A DNA stretch of 64,000 nucleotides from Palsa-1447 sp964509885 (GCA_964509885.1 CAZDZL010000016.1:1-64000), one strand, 5' to 3'. Positions 1 through 9,314 are shown, numbered from the stretch's first letter. The notes: generated from the sequence alone by a model not told the origin. Numbers and translations: made by a program.

Positions 1-2
1 TC

Positions 3-1022
3 TTCAACGGGCTGAGGGAGGTCGACATCCAGGCCAAGGGCTTCGGCCACCATATCCCGGCGCTCCTGGCGTCGCCGGTTAAGGCGCAGATGTCGCGAGG
101 GGGCACGGCGGCGCTCGCGCGCGCGCTTGAGGGCGCCGTGCGCGAGGCAGGGGGCAAGATCCGGACGATGGTCACCCCCTCGCGCATCCTCGTGGAGGGA
201 GGGCGGCCCGTCGGGATCGTCACGGGCGAGGGCGAGGAGATAAGGGCCCGGAAGTTCGTCGTCTCCTCGCTCAACCCCCACCAGACGTTCCTCGAGCTGC
301 TGGAGGAGCGCCACGTTCCCGCGGACGTGAGGCAGAAGGTGGAGCACTTCCGCTACAACCTCATCGCCCCCCTGTTCAGCCTGAACGTGAACCTCCGCGA
401 GGCGCCGCGCTACGCGGCCGCGGCGCAGTTCCCCGAGCTCGACCGCGCGTTCATGGTCATCATGGGCCTGGACCACGTGGACCAGTTCCCGGACATCGTC
501 CGCCACCACGAGCGGGGGACGATCCCGAAGACGGTCATGTGGGGCGCCTGCCCGACCGTGTTCGATCCCTCGCAGGCCCCCGCGGGCCGGCACACCGCGT
601 TCATGTGGGAGAAGCTCCCCTATCGCCTCAGGGGCGACCCCCTCAACTGGGACGCCGAGCGCGAGAAGCACGGGCGAACGATGCTGCGCCTCTGGGAGAG
701 GCACGCCCCGAACATGGGCGACGCGGTCATCTCGTCGTTCACCCGCTCGGCGCTCGATGTGGAGCGCAGCTTCCCCAACATGAGGGAGGGGGACCTGCTC
801 GTGGGCGCGTTCTCAAACGGCCAAGTGGGGTACCACCGCCCCTTCCCGGGTGCGGGCGACTACCGAACCCACCTGCCCGGCCTCTACCTCTGCGGCGCGA
901 GCAGCCATCCCGGCGGGAACATAACCGGCCTTCCCGGCTACAATGCCGCCCAGGTCGTCCTCGCCGACCTCGGCCTGGAGGCCCCCTGGGTTCCTGGGCC
1001 CATCCGGGGACGCCTGCCCTGA
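3..1022 (+). CDS. FAD-dependent oxidoreductase, phytoene desaturase/PYROXD2-like (5' end outside window)
   Basis: Last 339 residues of a flavoprotein of the amine-oxidase/CrtI superfamily, whose members move hydride on polyene or lipid-like substrates; the substrate here cannot be told. The frame is open to the window edge, so the amino-terminal GxGxxG nucleotide fold is missing and the internal ATG at 90 is not the true start. Visible hallmarks are the SRGGTAALARALEG segment and the terminal FAD motif GASSHPGGNITGLPGYNAA. It converges on the coiled-coil gene that ends 38 bases downstream. No other carotenoid genes are visible here, so a carotenoid role is only one possibility. Confidence 0.75.
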   Translation, partial: FNGLREVDIQAKGFGHHIPALLASPVKAQMSRGGTAALARALEGAVREAGGKIRTMVTPSRILVEGGRPVGIVTGEGEEIRARKFVVSSLNPHQTFLELLEERHVPADVRQKVEHFRYNLIAPLFSLNVNLREAPRYAAAAQFPELDRAFMVIMGLDHVDQFPDIVRHHERGTIPKTVMWGACPTVFDPSQAPAGRHTAFMWEKLPYRLRGDPLNWDAEREKHGRTMLRLWERHAPNMGDAVISSFTRSALDVERSFPNMREGDLLVGAFSNGQVGYHRPFPGAGDYRTHLPGLYLCGASSHPGGNITGLPGYNAAQVVLADLGLEAPWVPGPIRGRLP

Positions 1023-1060
1023 CCGGGTCCCGCCGGAAACCCAACAAACGCCCGATCGAC

Positions 1061-1711
1061 CTAGGATTTCCTCTGCTTGGCGATCGTCTTCTCGTCGTCG
1101 GCCAGCCTCGCCTGCAAGTCTGCGGCCTCTGCCTTCGATGCGTCCAGCTGCACCTGGAGCTGCACGGCGTCGGCCACGGCCTTGGTTGATTTCGCCTGCG
1201 CCACGGCCGTCTGGGCCTGGGCAATGTCCACCTCACCCTGGTGCCTTATGGAAACCACCTTGGCCTCCTCCATCTGCGACTGGAAATTCGTGGAGGTCAC
1301 CCGCGTCTTGTCCAACTCGGTCTGGACGTCGACGGAGCCCGCGACGACCTTGTCCAGGTCCGCCTTGCTCTGGTCCGCCGCGGCCTGGGTCTCGTTCATC
1401 TTCTTCTGGAGCGCGGCCAGCGCCGCCTTCGACTCGTCCAGCTGGCCCTTCAGGACGACGATGTCGGCCTGAACCTGCTCCGAGCGGTTCTTGTTCCGGA
1501 CGATCGTCTCATCCCTGACGCCCAGCTTGATCCAGAAAATCCCTGCGACGATCAGGAGGACGGCGCAGAGCCCACCGAGGACAATGCCCAGGATGAACCT
1601 GCCCGGGGATGCGGGTACGGGGGCCTGAGCGTCAGGGCGCGTGTCGCGAGCCTCGGCCTTGGCGGGGGTTGCGGCGGGTCTTGAGGGGTCGGCGGCGGGG
1701 GAATCGGGCAT
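1061..1711 (-). CDS. single-pass membrane protein with coiled-coil tail
   Basis: Unrecognised 216-residue protein. It has an Ala/Pro-rich amino end (residues 1-37), one clear membrane helix (about 38-61) and a long charged heptad-like segment from about 75 to the end, rich in Gln, Lys, Ala and Asp, which I read as a coiled coil. The layout suggests an inner-membrane anchor with an extended periplasmic or cytoplasmic rod. No enzymatic motif is visible. It is transcribed alone: a terminator of the next gene lies upstream at 1795-1828, so it must have its own promoter in the 84 bases between. Function unknown. Confidence 0.6.
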   Translation of the reverse strand: MPDSPAADPSRPAATPAKAEARDTRPDAQAPVPASPGRFILGIVLGGLCAVLLIVAGIFWIKLGVRDETIVRNKNRSEQVQADIVVLKGQLDESKAALAALQKKMNETQAAADQSKADLDKVVAGSVDVQTELDKTRVTSTNFQSQMEEAKVVSIRHQGEVDIAQAQTAVAQAKSTKAVADAVQLQVQLDASKAEAADLQARLADDEKTIAKQRKS

Positions 1712-1794
1712 AGTGATTCAGGGTACTCCAGAGCCTGGACCCGCGATATGGGGTGTTTTCCGGCCAACGGACGGGCGCCCCTCTTCTCGAATTC

Positions 1795-1828
1795 AAAAAA
1801 ACGCCCCATCCCAACGGGGATGAGGCGT
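1795..1828 (-). terminator. rho-independent terminator of the 1880-2278 gene
   Basis: On the minus strand a 12-base arm (1828-1817) pairs with 1812-1801 across a 4-base loop, with only one G.U pair, and is followed directly by seven T (1801-1795, the first also closing the stem). This is a textbook intrinsic terminator placed about 50 bases after the stop codon of the small secreted protein. Confidence 0.85.
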
Positions 1829-1879
1829 GATTGGGCCCCGCCCGAAATTCGGGGGGATTCAGCGCGCGGAAGGACCGGC

Positions 1880-2278
1880 TCAGGGAACGGTCAGCTCCAG
1901 GGGCGCATAGCCGCTGGCAGAAACCGTGACCTTGTCGGCAGCCGCGAGGCCGGGGATCGTCCACGTCTCGCCCGCGCCGATCGCGTGCTCCGGGATGTTC
2001 CGGGCCTTCGAATCCGCGTGGAAATACACGCTCAGGAGAATCTTGACCGTGACCTTGAGGGCGCCGTCCGACGTGTTCTTCAGGCTCAGCACGTAGGGGC
2101 CGGTCTCCGCGTCGGCCACCTTTGCGAAGGATGCCGTGAGCGGGAGGCTCGGGGCCTTGTCCTCAAGGGAGTTCATGGTGGCATCGGCGGCGCGGGCCGA
2201 CGGGGCGTGGGCAAGGGCCAGGACGCAGGCCAGGGCGAATGCTGCGGACGTGATGGAGGTGGATCGTGTGATGTTCAT
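1880..2278 (-). CDS. small secreted protein of unknown function
   Basis: 132 residues. A signal peptide is clear: basic start, hydrophobic core AAFALACVLALA and a likely cut after APSARA near residue 30. The mature part (about 100 residues) looks like a small beta-sandwich with alternating hydrophobic strands (YVLSLKNTSDGALKVTVKIL) and no catalytic motif. The sense of the fold resembles exported bacterial domains that bind or decorate, but I do not recognise the family. No Shine-Dalgarno precedes the ATG; the leader holds the tandem element AAACCCAAT/AAACCCAT. A strong terminator follows, so it is monocistronic. Confidence 0.6.
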   Translation of the reverse strand: MNITRSTSITSAAFALACVLALAHAPSARAADATMNSLEDKAPSLPLTASFAKVADAETGPYVLSLKNTSDGALKVTVKILLSVYFHADSKARNIPEHAIGAGETWTIPGLAAADKVTVSASGYAPLELTVP

Positions 2279-2405
2279 GGTATGGGTTTATTGGGTTTGA
2301 AAATGGGATTTACCCAAATATCGGCGCCGAGGATAGCCCGGTCGCCCACTAAAAGGCGAGCCGCGAGGCGCCCAAAGTATCGAGAAGGAACCCGGGGCAA
2401 CCGGG

Positions 2406-2927
2406 CTAGGCCTTGGCCAGGCAGCAATGCTTGTACTTCTTGCCGCTTCCGCAGGGACAGGGGTCGTTGCGTCCCGGCTTCTTGGCCGTCTCCCTGTAGG
2501 GCGCAGGGCCGTCGCGCAGGGGACGCGTGTAGATCCACGCCCCATCCTCCCGGATGAACTCGGCCTTCTCCTCGTGTACCCCCTCGCCGCCCTCCTCCTT
2601 CGAGTAGGCGGTGAACTCCACCGTCGCGATGTCGGGCGTCTTGCCCACGGCGTGCCCGTGGATCACGAGGCGGGTCCACTCCGTCGTCGGGCCGTCGGGG
2701 ACGGGAACATACGGCTGGCGGGAGGTGGGCCTGTAGGTGCGGTGGACGAAGCCGAAGTCGCGGATCGCGTGGGCGGTGAAGCGGGCCCTCATGAGTTCCT
2801 CGGCGGTCGCGGCCAGGCGCTTCCCCGAGAGTACCGGGCCGCAGCACTCCCCGAAGGCCCTGCCGCTGCCGCAGCGGCACGGGGCGGCGGCTTCCTCGGT
2901 TTTGTTGACTGCGGTGGGTTCGGCCAT
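2406..2927 (-). CDS. ychJ: YchJ-like protein with two SEC-C zinc motifs
   Basis: 173 residues with a SEC-C type metal site at each end: CRCGSGRAFGECC (residues 17-29) and CPCGSGKKYKHCC (157-169). Between them is the YchJ/UPF0225 fold, recognised by LMRARFTAHAIRDFGFVHRTY and the central beta-rich NTF2-like part. The SEC-C motif binds zinc and is shared with the SecA tail; the role of YchJ itself is not settled. It lies 66 bases beyond the start-distal end of the esterase gene and is read in the same direction. A short CCCGG...CCGGG hairpin (2391-2405) abuts its stop but lacks a good T tract. Confidence 0.85.
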   Translation of the reverse strand: MAEPTAVNKTEEAAAPCRCGSGRAFGECCGPVLSGKRLAATAEELMRARFTAHAIRDFGFVHRTYRPTSRQPYVPVPDGPTTEWTRLVIHGHAVGKTPDIATVEFTAYSKEEGGEGVHEEKAEFIREDGAWIYTRPLRDGPAPYRETAKKPGRNDPCPCGSGKKYKHCCLAKA

Positions 2928-2993
2928 GACGGGACGATGGACGGCGCCCCGCGCGAGGACGAGGGCATTCCCTCATCGGGGCACCTGATATCC

Positions 2994-4436
2994 TCAGTTT
3001 GACCGGATCCGGTACTCGGCGATGGCGCCGGGGGATCCCTGCCAGAGCGACATGGGGATGTACCAGACGCCGCCGGAGAGCGCGTGGCCCGCGGAGGCGG
3101 CCTCGGCCTTGACCGCCGCGAGGTGGGCGAAGGCAGCCTCGGTCGGCCCCTTGAAGTAGAAACGAACAAAGCGGGCTCCCGGGCGGACCACAATGGAGGC
3201 ATCGGCCGCCCCGGTCGGATGGAGTGTCCTCGGGACGGCCAGCCAGAACGCCTTCACCTGGCGGTCCAGGTCCATCTCCAGCTCCAAGGGGGAATCGACC
3301 CGCTCGCCGCGCTCGTGGACCTTCCGGAAGAGCTCCCGAGCGGCACTCCGGTAGCTCTTCTCGGTCATCGCTCCGGAGGACGGCGCCGTCCAGGACGGTG
3401 TCGCGGGGAGATCGATCACCTCCCACGGCGAAAAGCCGGCGGCGTTCAGGCCCAGGTGGTCCCTGGGGTCATCGGGCGGCGGCAGGGGGCTGCGCCTTTG
3501 CCCCAGGTACCAGTCGACGACCTGCCGCTGGTCCAAGTCCGCGGGCATGTTGTGCTCGCCGCCCACGATGAGCGACAACCTGACGCCCGCGCCCTGGGAC
3601 TCGAGCGCCGTTACCATCTGGTCGGCGAAGCCTGTCGGGATCACGTCGTCGTTCTCGCCGTGGATCACCCAGGACGGCACCTGCCTGAGGCGCCGGGCCC
3701 GGTAGGGCTCCCCGACGCCGGCCCGGGGCGAGATCGCGGCGAAGCGCTCCGGGTTGTCGAGGGCCCACTCCCACGTGGCCATCGCCCCGAGGCTGTGGCC
3801 CTGGACATAGACCCGGTCCGCGTCGACGGGGAGGATGGCGAGCAGCTCGTCGAGGTAGCCGTTCAGGAAGTCGATCCTCCAGGCGCCCGCCATGTTGATC
3901 GGCGTCACGCCGAACGTGCGCCCGGCCGCCCCCGCGATGTGCTTGAAGGAAATCTTGTGCCCCAGCCAGCCGGAGCCGTGCAGGTCGACGACAAGCGGAA
4001 AGGTGCGGCCGGCCGAGGGAAACCCCGCGGGCAGGCTGATCCAGTAGTTGGCGCTGGCCGCCGCGCCGCCCGGAAGCGTCTTCTGGAAGACGAGCGGAAA
4101 GAGCGAGCTGGGGTTCTCGGCGAAGACGTTGCGTCCCTGCTCCAGGGCAAGCGCCAGGCTCTCGGCATAGTCCTCGGGCGACACCATGTCGGGATCGACG
4201 GGACCCGCGTCGCGGCCACCCCAGAGCTCATACCAGGGCAGCGCCGCATGGTAGAGGGGCCGGTAGGCCTCGCCGAAGGCGCCCTCCTTCGGGGCGAGGC
4301 CCCTCAGCCTCTGGACGAGCCGGTCGTGCCGCCCCTGCCACCCCGGCGGGGGCGCGGTCTCCGCGGCTTGGGCGGCGCCGCCGAGAAGGAGGGCCGCCAG
4401 AAACAGGGCTGTTGCGCGGGCGCGGGGGAGATTCAT
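2994..4436 (-). CDS. exported alpha/beta-hydrolase (prolyl-oligopeptidase/phospholipase-like esterase)
   Basis: 480 residues from the ATG at 4436, chosen over the upstream ATG at 4508 because it begins the signal peptide MNLPRARATALFLAALLL with a cut near AQAAE. A central alpha/beta-hydrolase domain has nucleophile elbow GHSLGA (Ser215), an acid in GENDDVI (Asp263/264) and His295 in GGEHNMP, all in the right order. The carboxy end (about 345-480) is a separate beta-rich part. This matches PHB-depolymerase-like or carboxylesterase proteins acting in the periplasm. Substrate unknown. An internal start would remove the export signal, so 4436 is favoured. Confidence 0.75.
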   Translation of the reverse strand: MNLPRARATALFLAALLLGGAAQAAETAPPPGWQGRHDRLVQRLRGLAPKEGAFGEAYRPLYHAALPWYELWGGRDAGPVDPDMVSPEDYAESLALALEQGRNVFAENPSSLFPLVFQKTLPGGAAASANYWISLPAGFPSAGRTFPLVVDLHGSGWLGHKISFKHIAGAAGRTFGVTPINMAGAWRIDFLNGYLDELLAILPVDADRVYVQGHSLGAMATWEWALDNPERFAAISPRAGVGEPYRARRLRQVPSWVIHGENDDVIPTGFADQMVTALESQGAGVRLSLIVGGEHNMPADLDQRQVVDWYLGQRRSPLPPPDDPRDHLGLNAAGFSPWEVIDLPATPSWTAPSSGAMTEKSYRSAARELFRKVHERGERVDSPLELEMDLDRQVKAFWLAVPRTLHPTGAADASIVVRPGARFVRFYFKGPTEAAFAHLAAVKAEAASAGHALSGGVWYIPMSLWQGSPGAIAEYRIRSN

Positions 4437-4580
4437 CGGACGTGAGGCTGCTCCAAGATGGCGCGGGCGCGACCCCGTCCAAGCCGAATCCGCCGTGCGG
4501 CGGCCCACGTGGGGAGCGCGTCCCCGGGGAATCGCGACAATCGGTGTTGATCGGCGGAAACCGATCCCGCAGCCTCCGGC

Positions 4581-5099
4581 ATGCCCCGCTCCAACTATGA
4601 GGATGAGATCATCGTGTCATGGGTTGAGCTGCACCGAGATGCGCGGTTTCTCTCGGAGCAGCTCCACGCAAAGGGATCGTGGAAGGGGATCATAGCCGTC
4701 ACCCGCGGCGGCCTGGTGCCTGCGGCGCTCGTGGCGCGCGAGCTGGACATCCGCCTCGTGGACACGATCTGCGTGACCAGCTACTCGAAGGGCGGCGTCG
4801 GCGAGGCCGACCAGGTCCGCAGCGAGGTGAAGGTCCTGAAGGGCGTGCTCGGCGACGGGGAGGGCTTCCTCTTGATCGACGACCTGGTCGACTCCGGCAA
4901 GACGGCCCAGGTGGTGCGCAAGCTCCTGCCGAGGGCCCACTTCGCCACCCTCTACGCCAAGCCGGCGGGCCGGCCCTTCGTCGACACCTGCGTGAAGGAG
5001 TTCAAGCAGACCAAGTGGATCTTTTTCCCGTGGGACATCGAGTACAAGTTCGCGACGACCATCAAGGACGGCGGGCGGACGGCCTCGGGCCCGGGCTGA
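4581..5099 (+). CDS. gpt: xanthine(-guanine) phosphoribosyltransferase
   Basis: 172 residues, close to the family length. It transfers phosphoribose from PRPP to xanthine, guanine or hypoxanthine in purine salvage, in the cytoplasm. The sequence follows enterobacterial Gpt closely: WKGIIAVTRGGLVPAAL, the PRPP loop LLIDDLVDSGKTA with the paired acids, and the AKPAGRPFVD base-binding region. It is preceded by the divergent esterase and ends six bases before the convergent histidine phosphatase, so it is a single-gene unit. No Shine-Dalgarno is seen. The last 15 residues are a low-complexity Gly-rich tail. Confidence 0.9.
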   Translation: MPRSNYEDEIIVSWVELHRDARFLSEQLHAKGSWKGIIAVTRGGLVPAALVARELDIRLVDTICVTSYSKGGVGEADQVRSEVKVLKGVLGDGEGFLLIDDLVDSGKTAQVVRKLLPRAHFATLYAKPAGRPFVDTCVKEFKQTKWIFFPWDIEYKFATTIKDGGRTASGPG

Positions 5100-5105
5100 C
5101 GCCCG

Positions 5106-5693
5106 TCACGCCGGCGGCGGGGCGATGTTCCAGGCGGCGATGACGGGGGCCGCCGGGTTGGCGTGCTCGTGGGAGAGGACGCCGTACGAGGCCGTGTCCA
5201 GGAGGAGCCGGGCGCCGTCGGCGACGGGCAGGCCGACCCATCGCACGCCAAGGACGCGCCCGAAGTGCCCGTGCGCGAAGAGCGCGACGCTCCCCTCCAT
5301 CGCAAGGAGGCGCGCGATGAGCCTGTCGGCCCGGGCCGAGACCTGGGCGGGCGCCTCGCCGCCGGGGCACCCGTCCCGGAAAAGCTCCCATCCCGGCCGG
5401 GCCCTGAGGATCTCGGCCGAGGTCAGGCCCTCGTAGTCGCCGTAGTCCCACTCCGCCAGGTCCGGGTCGGCCCGCGCGCGCTCCCCGAGTCCGGCGAGCT
5501 CGCACGTGCGCCGAGCGCGCCCGCGCGGGCTGGTCAGGACGGTGCCAAAACCCACCCGGGAAAGGGGCGCAGCGAGCCTCTGCGCGCTGCGCTCCCCCTG
5601 CTCGGAGAGCGCTATCTCCGTGCGGCCCGTGTGCCGCCCCGACTTCGACCAGGAGGTTTCGCCGTGGCGGACTAGGTAGACGCTGGAGACCAT
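5106..5693 (-). CDS. histidine phosphatase family protein (phosphoglycerate mutase-like)
   Basis: 195 residues. The RHG signature LVRHGET (residues 8-13) supplies the phosphorylated His and the second catalytic His lies in FAHGHFGRVL. The length and single-domain form suit the GpmB/CobC/SixA group of cofactor-independent acid phosphatases, which act on sugar phosphates, nucleotide precursors or phosphohistidine. It starts nine bases after the xfp stop and is read with it, so it is the last gene of the phosphoketolase operon; a sugar-phosphate substrate is therefore attractive but unproven. True glycerate mutase activity cannot be excluded. Confidence 0.8.
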   Translation of the reverse strand: MVSSVYLVRHGETSWSKSGRHTGRTEIALSEQGERSAQRLAAPLSRVGFGTVLTSPRGRARRTCELAGLGERARADPDLAEWDYGDYEGLTSAEILRARPGWELFRDGCPGGEAPAQVSARADRLIARLLAMEGSVALFAHGHFGRVLGVRWVGLPVADGARLLLDTASYGVLSHEHANPAAPVIAAWNIAPPPA

Positions 5694-5702
5694 CCGCCCA
5701 GC

Positions 5703-8084
5703 CTACGCGACCGGGGGCGTCGCGGTCCACCTCCAGTTGCGGATCTCGGGCATGTCCTGGCCGTTCGCGTCGATGTACTGCCTGTGCTCCACGAGCTTGT
5801 CCTTGAGGGCCTGCTTCAGGTGGGCCCCCGCGGCGCCCGTCTGGGGCAGGCGGTCGATCGTGTCTATGACGAGGTGGAATCGGTCCATGTCGTTCAGGAC
5901 CGTCATGTCAAACGGCGTCGTGATCGTGCCCTCCTCCTTGTAGCCCCGCACATGGATGTTGTCGTGGTTCGTGCGGCGGTACGTCAGGCGGTGGATCAGC
6001 CAGGGATACGCGTGGAACGCGAAGATGACGGGCTTGTCCCTCGTGAAGAGCGAGTCAAAGTCCGCGTCGCTCAGGCCGTGCGGGTGCTCGCTCGCGGGCT
6101 GCAGCCTCATCAGGTCGACGACGTTGACCACGCGGACCTTGAGCGTCGGCAGGTGCTCGCGCAGGATCGAGACAGCGGCGAGGATCTCGAGCGTGGGAAC
6201 GTCCCCGGCGCATGCCATCACGACGTCGGTCCCGCCGTCCTCGTCGCTGCTGGCCCAGCGCCAGATGCCGATGCCCTCCGTGCAGTGCACGAGCGCGGCC
6301 TCCATCGAGAGCCACTGGGGGGCGGGGTGCTTGCCCGCGACGACGACGTTGACGTACTGGCGGCTTCGCAGGCAGTGGTCCATCACCGACAGCAGGCAGT
6401 TCGCATCCGGCGGAAGATACACGCGCACGACCTCCGCCTTCTTGTTCACGACATGGTCGATGAAGCCGGGGTCCTGGTGCGTGAAGCCGTTGTGGTCCTG
6501 GCGCCAGACGTGGGACGAGAGGATGTAGTTCAGCGACGAGATCTTCACCCGCCAGGGAAGGCGGTTGGTCACCTTGAGCCACTTGGCGTGCTGGTTGAAC
6601 ATCGAGTCGATGATGTGGATGAACGCCTCGTAGCAGTTGAAGATGCCGTGGCGCCCCGTCAGCAGGTAGCCCTCGAGCCAGCCCTCGCACTGGTGCTCGC
6701 TCAGCATCTCCATGACGCGGCCCCTCGGCGCAAGGAATTCGTCGTCCTTGACGGTGGTCGCGTCCCATTGCCGGTTGGTCGCCTCGAAGACGGCCTCTAG
6801 CCCGTTGGACAGCGTCTCGTCGGGGCCGAAGACCCGGAAGTTGCGGGCCTGGTCGTTGAGCTTCGCCACGTCACGAATGAAGGGCCCGAGAACGTGCATG
6901 TCACCCGGACCAGGCGAACCCGGGGCGGGGACCTTCTGGGCGTAGTCGCGGAAGTCCGGCATCCGAAGGTCGCGCAGCAGGAGGCCGCCGTTCGCATGGG
7001 GGTTGCAGCCCATCCGCCTCTCGCCCACCGGGGCGAGCTCGGCGAGCTCCGGCACCAGACGCCCCGAGGCGTCGAAGAGCTCCTCCGGTCGGTAGCTCCT
7101 CATCCAGGCCTCGAGCTGGGCCAGGTGTCCCGGGGGTGACGAGGCCGAGACGGAAAGCGGCACCTGGTGGGCCCTGAATGTGCCCTCAATCTTCAGCCCG
7201 TCGACGAACTTCGGCCCGGTCCACCCCTTGGGGGAATTGAGGACGATCATCGGCCATCTCGGACGGTCCACGGCGCCGTGCACCCGCGCGTCCTGCTGGA
7301 TGCGCCGGATCTCCTCGATGACGGTGTCGAGCGCGGTCGCCATCGCCTCGTGCATCAGCTCAGGGACGTGGCCCTCCACGAAATGCGGAATCCATCCGTA
7401 GCCGCGCAGGAGCTCCTCGAGCTCCTCCCGGCTGATGCGGGCGAGGACGGTCGGGTTGGAGATCTTGAACCCGTTCAGGTGGAGGATGGGGAGCACCGCG
7501 CCGTCACTGGCGGCGTTCAGGAACTTGTTGGAGTGCCACGCCGTGGCCAGGGGCCCGGTCTCGGCCTCGCCGTCGCCGACGACGCAGCCGACGACGAGGG
7601 CCGGGTTGTCGAACACCGCGCCGAATGCATGGCTGAGCGAATAGCCCAGCTCGCCCCCCTCGTGGATCGAGCCGGGGCACTCGGCGGAGACGTGGCTCGG
7701 GATGCCGCCCGGGAACGAGAACTGCGTGAAGAGCCTCCTCATCCCGGCCTCGTCCTGGCTGACGTTGGGATAGATGTCGCTGTAGCTGCCCTCCAGGTAG
7801 GTGTTGCCGACGATGGCCGGGCCGCCGTGGCCTGGCCCCGAGATGTAGATCATGTCCAGGTCGTACTTCCGGATGACCCGGTTCAGGTGGGCGTAGATGA
7901 AGTTCTGGCCGGGGGTCGTGCCCCAGTGGCCGAGCAGCATGTGCTTCACGTGCTCGAGCTTGAGGGGCTCCCTGAGGAGCGGGTTGTCCCTGAGATAGAT
8001 CTGCCCCACCGACAGGTAGTTGGCGGCGCGCCAGTACGCATCGATCTTGCGGAGCATGTCTGGCGCCAGTGTGTGTGTTTTCAT
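5703..8084 (-). CDS. xfp: phosphoketolase (xylulose-5-P/fructose-6-P)
   Basis: 793 residues, the normal length. This ThDP enzyme splits xylulose 5-phosphate or fructose 6-phosphate with phosphate into acetyl phosphate plus glyceraldehyde 3-phosphate or erythrose 4-phosphate. Key marks are the amino-terminal YISGPGHGGPAIVGNTYLEG, the ThDP motif GDGEAETGP, and the FTHQDPGFIDHVVNKK block typical of Xfp. The open frame extends upstream inside ackA, but the real start is the ATG at 8084, which overlaps the ackA stop as ATGA; an AAAGGA lies about 11 bases before it. Acetyl phosphate made here feeds AckA from the same transcript, yielding ATP and acetate. Confidence 0.95.
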   Translation of the reverse strand: MKTHTLAPDMLRKIDAYWRAANYLSVGQIYLRDNPLLREPLKLEHVKHMLLGHWGTTPGQNFIYAHLNRVIRKYDLDMIYISGPGHGGPAIVGNTYLEGSYSDIYPNVSQDEAGMRRLFTQFSFPGGIPSHVSAECPGSIHEGGELGYSLSHAFGAVFDNPALVVGCVVGDGEAETGPLATAWHSNKFLNAASDGAVLPILHLNGFKISNPTVLARISREELEELLRGYGWIPHFVEGHVPELMHEAMATALDTVIEEIRRIQQDARVHGAVDRPRWPMIVLNSPKGWTGPKFVDGLKIEGTFRAHQVPLSVSASSPPGHLAQLEAWMRSYRPEELFDASGRLVPELAELAPVGERRMGCNPHANGGLLLRDLRMPDFRDYAQKVPAPGSPGPGDMHVLGPFIRDVAKLNDQARNFRVFGPDETLSNGLEAVFEATNRQWDATTVKDDEFLAPRGRVMEMLSEHQCEGWLEGYLLTGRHGIFNCYEAFIHIIDSMFNQHAKWLKVTNRLPWRVKISSLNYILSSHVWRQDHNGFTHQDPGFIDHVVNKKAEVVRVYLPPDANCLLSVMDHCLRSRQYVNVVVAGKHPAPQWLSMEAALVHCTEGIGIWRWASSDEDGGTDVVMACAGDVPTLEILAAVSILREHLPTLKVRVVNVVDLMRLQPASEHPHGLSDADFDSLFTRDKPVIFAFHAYPWLIHRLTYRRTNHDNIHVRGYKEEGTITTPFDMTVLNDMDRFHLVIDTIDRLPQTGAAGAHLKQALKDKLVEHRQYIDANGQDMPEIRNWRWTATPPVA

Positions 8085-9289
8085 GAGTGGTATTTCCTTT
8101 GGGCGCCGAGGCCGGTGACCCGCGCGACGCTGCGGGCGATCATGAGCTCCTCGTCGGTTCGGATGACCCTCACGGCCACCGCGCCCGCCGCCGCGGAGAT
8201 GAGCGGTGCGCCCGCCCTGTTGCGCCTCGCGTCGAGCCTGACGCCCAGGAACCCGAGCCGACTGCAGATGCGCGCGCGCACCTCGGGCGCGTTCTCGCCT
8301 ATGCCGCCGGAGAAGACGAGGCCGTCCAGGCCGCCCAGGACCGCGGCGTAGGCGCCGATCCATTTCGCGGCCTGGTAGCAGAAGAGCTCCACGGCCTCGG
8401 CGGCCCGAGCGTCCCGGCCCCGCCGCGCGAGCAGGTCCCTCATGTCGGAGCTCGTCCCGGAGATCCCGAGGAGCCCCGACTCCTTGTTGGCCATGCTCTG
8501 GAATCCGGAGGCGCTCATGCCGGCCCGGCGCGCGAGGAAGCCCGGGATCCCCGGGTCCAGGTCCCCGGAGCGCGTGCTCATGACGAGCCCGGCGGCCGGC
8601 GTGAAGCCCATGCTCGTGTCGACGCTCCTGCCCCTCCAAACCGCGGCCAGGCTCGCCCCGTTGCCCAGGTGGGCGAGGATCACCCGGCCCCGCGCCTGCG
8701 CCGGACCCGCGGTCCGGCGGAGCTCCTCCATGAGGTATTCGTAGGAGAGCCCGTGGAACCCGTAGCGCACGACACCCATGGCCTCGAAGCGGCGCGGGAT
8801 CGCCAGCATCCTCGCGACTCGCGGCATCGAGCGGTGGAAGGCCGTGTCAAAGCACGCTACCTGCGGGATTCTCGGGTGGCTCTCCCGGAAGGCCTGGATC
8901 AGCTCGATCTCCCTCGGCAGGTGGTCGGGATCAAAGGGCGACGTCCGGCGCAGCTCCCGGAGAAGCCCCGGTGTCACCCGCGCCGGCAGCGTGCGCCTCA
9001 TGCCGTGCACGACCCGGTGCCCTATGGCCCCGACCGAGGCGAACGTGGGCTGAGTTCCCAGCCAGTCCGCGAGGAACACCGGGACGGAGCCCGCTGGGAT
9101 TCGCACGTGCCCGACGCGGCCGCCCCGTGCGTCGCTGTATGTGAGCCCCGTCCCAGGGAGCCCGATTCGCTCCACCTTGCCCTCCAGCAGGCGCCGCATC
9201 GGCGCTCCGGCCTCGAAGACCGAGAACCGGATGCTCGACGACCCTGCATTCACGGCCAGGAGCGAGCGGTATCGTTTGGCCGGTTTCAT
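8081..9289 (-). CDS. ackA: acetate kinase
   Basis: 402 residues, full length. It converts acetyl phosphate and ADP to acetate and ATP. ASKHA-fold motifs are in order: NAGSSSIRFSVFE at the start, DTAFHRSMP, AHLGNGASLAAV, and SGGIGENAPEVR near the carboxy end. It overlaps xfp by four bases, so the two are translationally coupled. Its own ATG overlaps the stop of a seven-residue leader ORF (9286-9309) that carries the best Shine-Dalgarno seen in the window, so translation may depend on reinitiation. No pta gene is present here, which fits acetyl phosphate coming from phosphoketolase. Confidence 0.95.
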   Translation of the reverse strand: MKPAKRYRSLLAVNAGSSSIRFSVFEAGAPMRRLLEGKVERIGLPGTGLTYSDARGGRVGHVRIPAGSVPVFLADWLGTQPTFASVGAIGHRVVHGMRRTLPARVTPGLLRELRRTSPFDPDHLPREIELIQAFRESHPRIPQVACFDTAFHRSMPRVARMLAIPRRFEAMGVVRYGFHGLSYEYLMEELRRTAGPAQARGRVILAHLGNGASLAAVWRGRSVDTSMGFTPAAGLVMSTRSGDLDPGIPGFLARRAGMSASGFQSMANKESGLLGISGTSSDMRDLLARRGRDARAAEAVELFCYQAAKWIGAYAAVLGGLDGLVFSGGIGENAPEVRARICSRLGFLGVRLDARRNRAGAPLISAAAGAVAVRVIRTDEELMIARSVARVTGLGAQRKYHS

Positions 9290-9309
9290 GCGTCGGGATC
9301 CTGAGTCAT
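9286..9309 (-). CDS. seven-residue leader ORF coupled to ackA
   Basis: ATG at 9309 opens the peptide MTQDPDA and its TGA (9288-9286) overlaps the ackA ATG (9289) as ATGA. The ORF is 20 bases upstream of ackA and in another frame, so it is not an amino-terminal extension. Its ATG, not that of ackA, is correctly spaced from the AAAGGAG site at 9321-9315. I infer a coupling or reinitiation leader; that the peptide itself has a role is not implied. Confidence 0.5.
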   Translation of the reverse strand: MTQDPDA

Positions 9310-9314
9310 GTCCG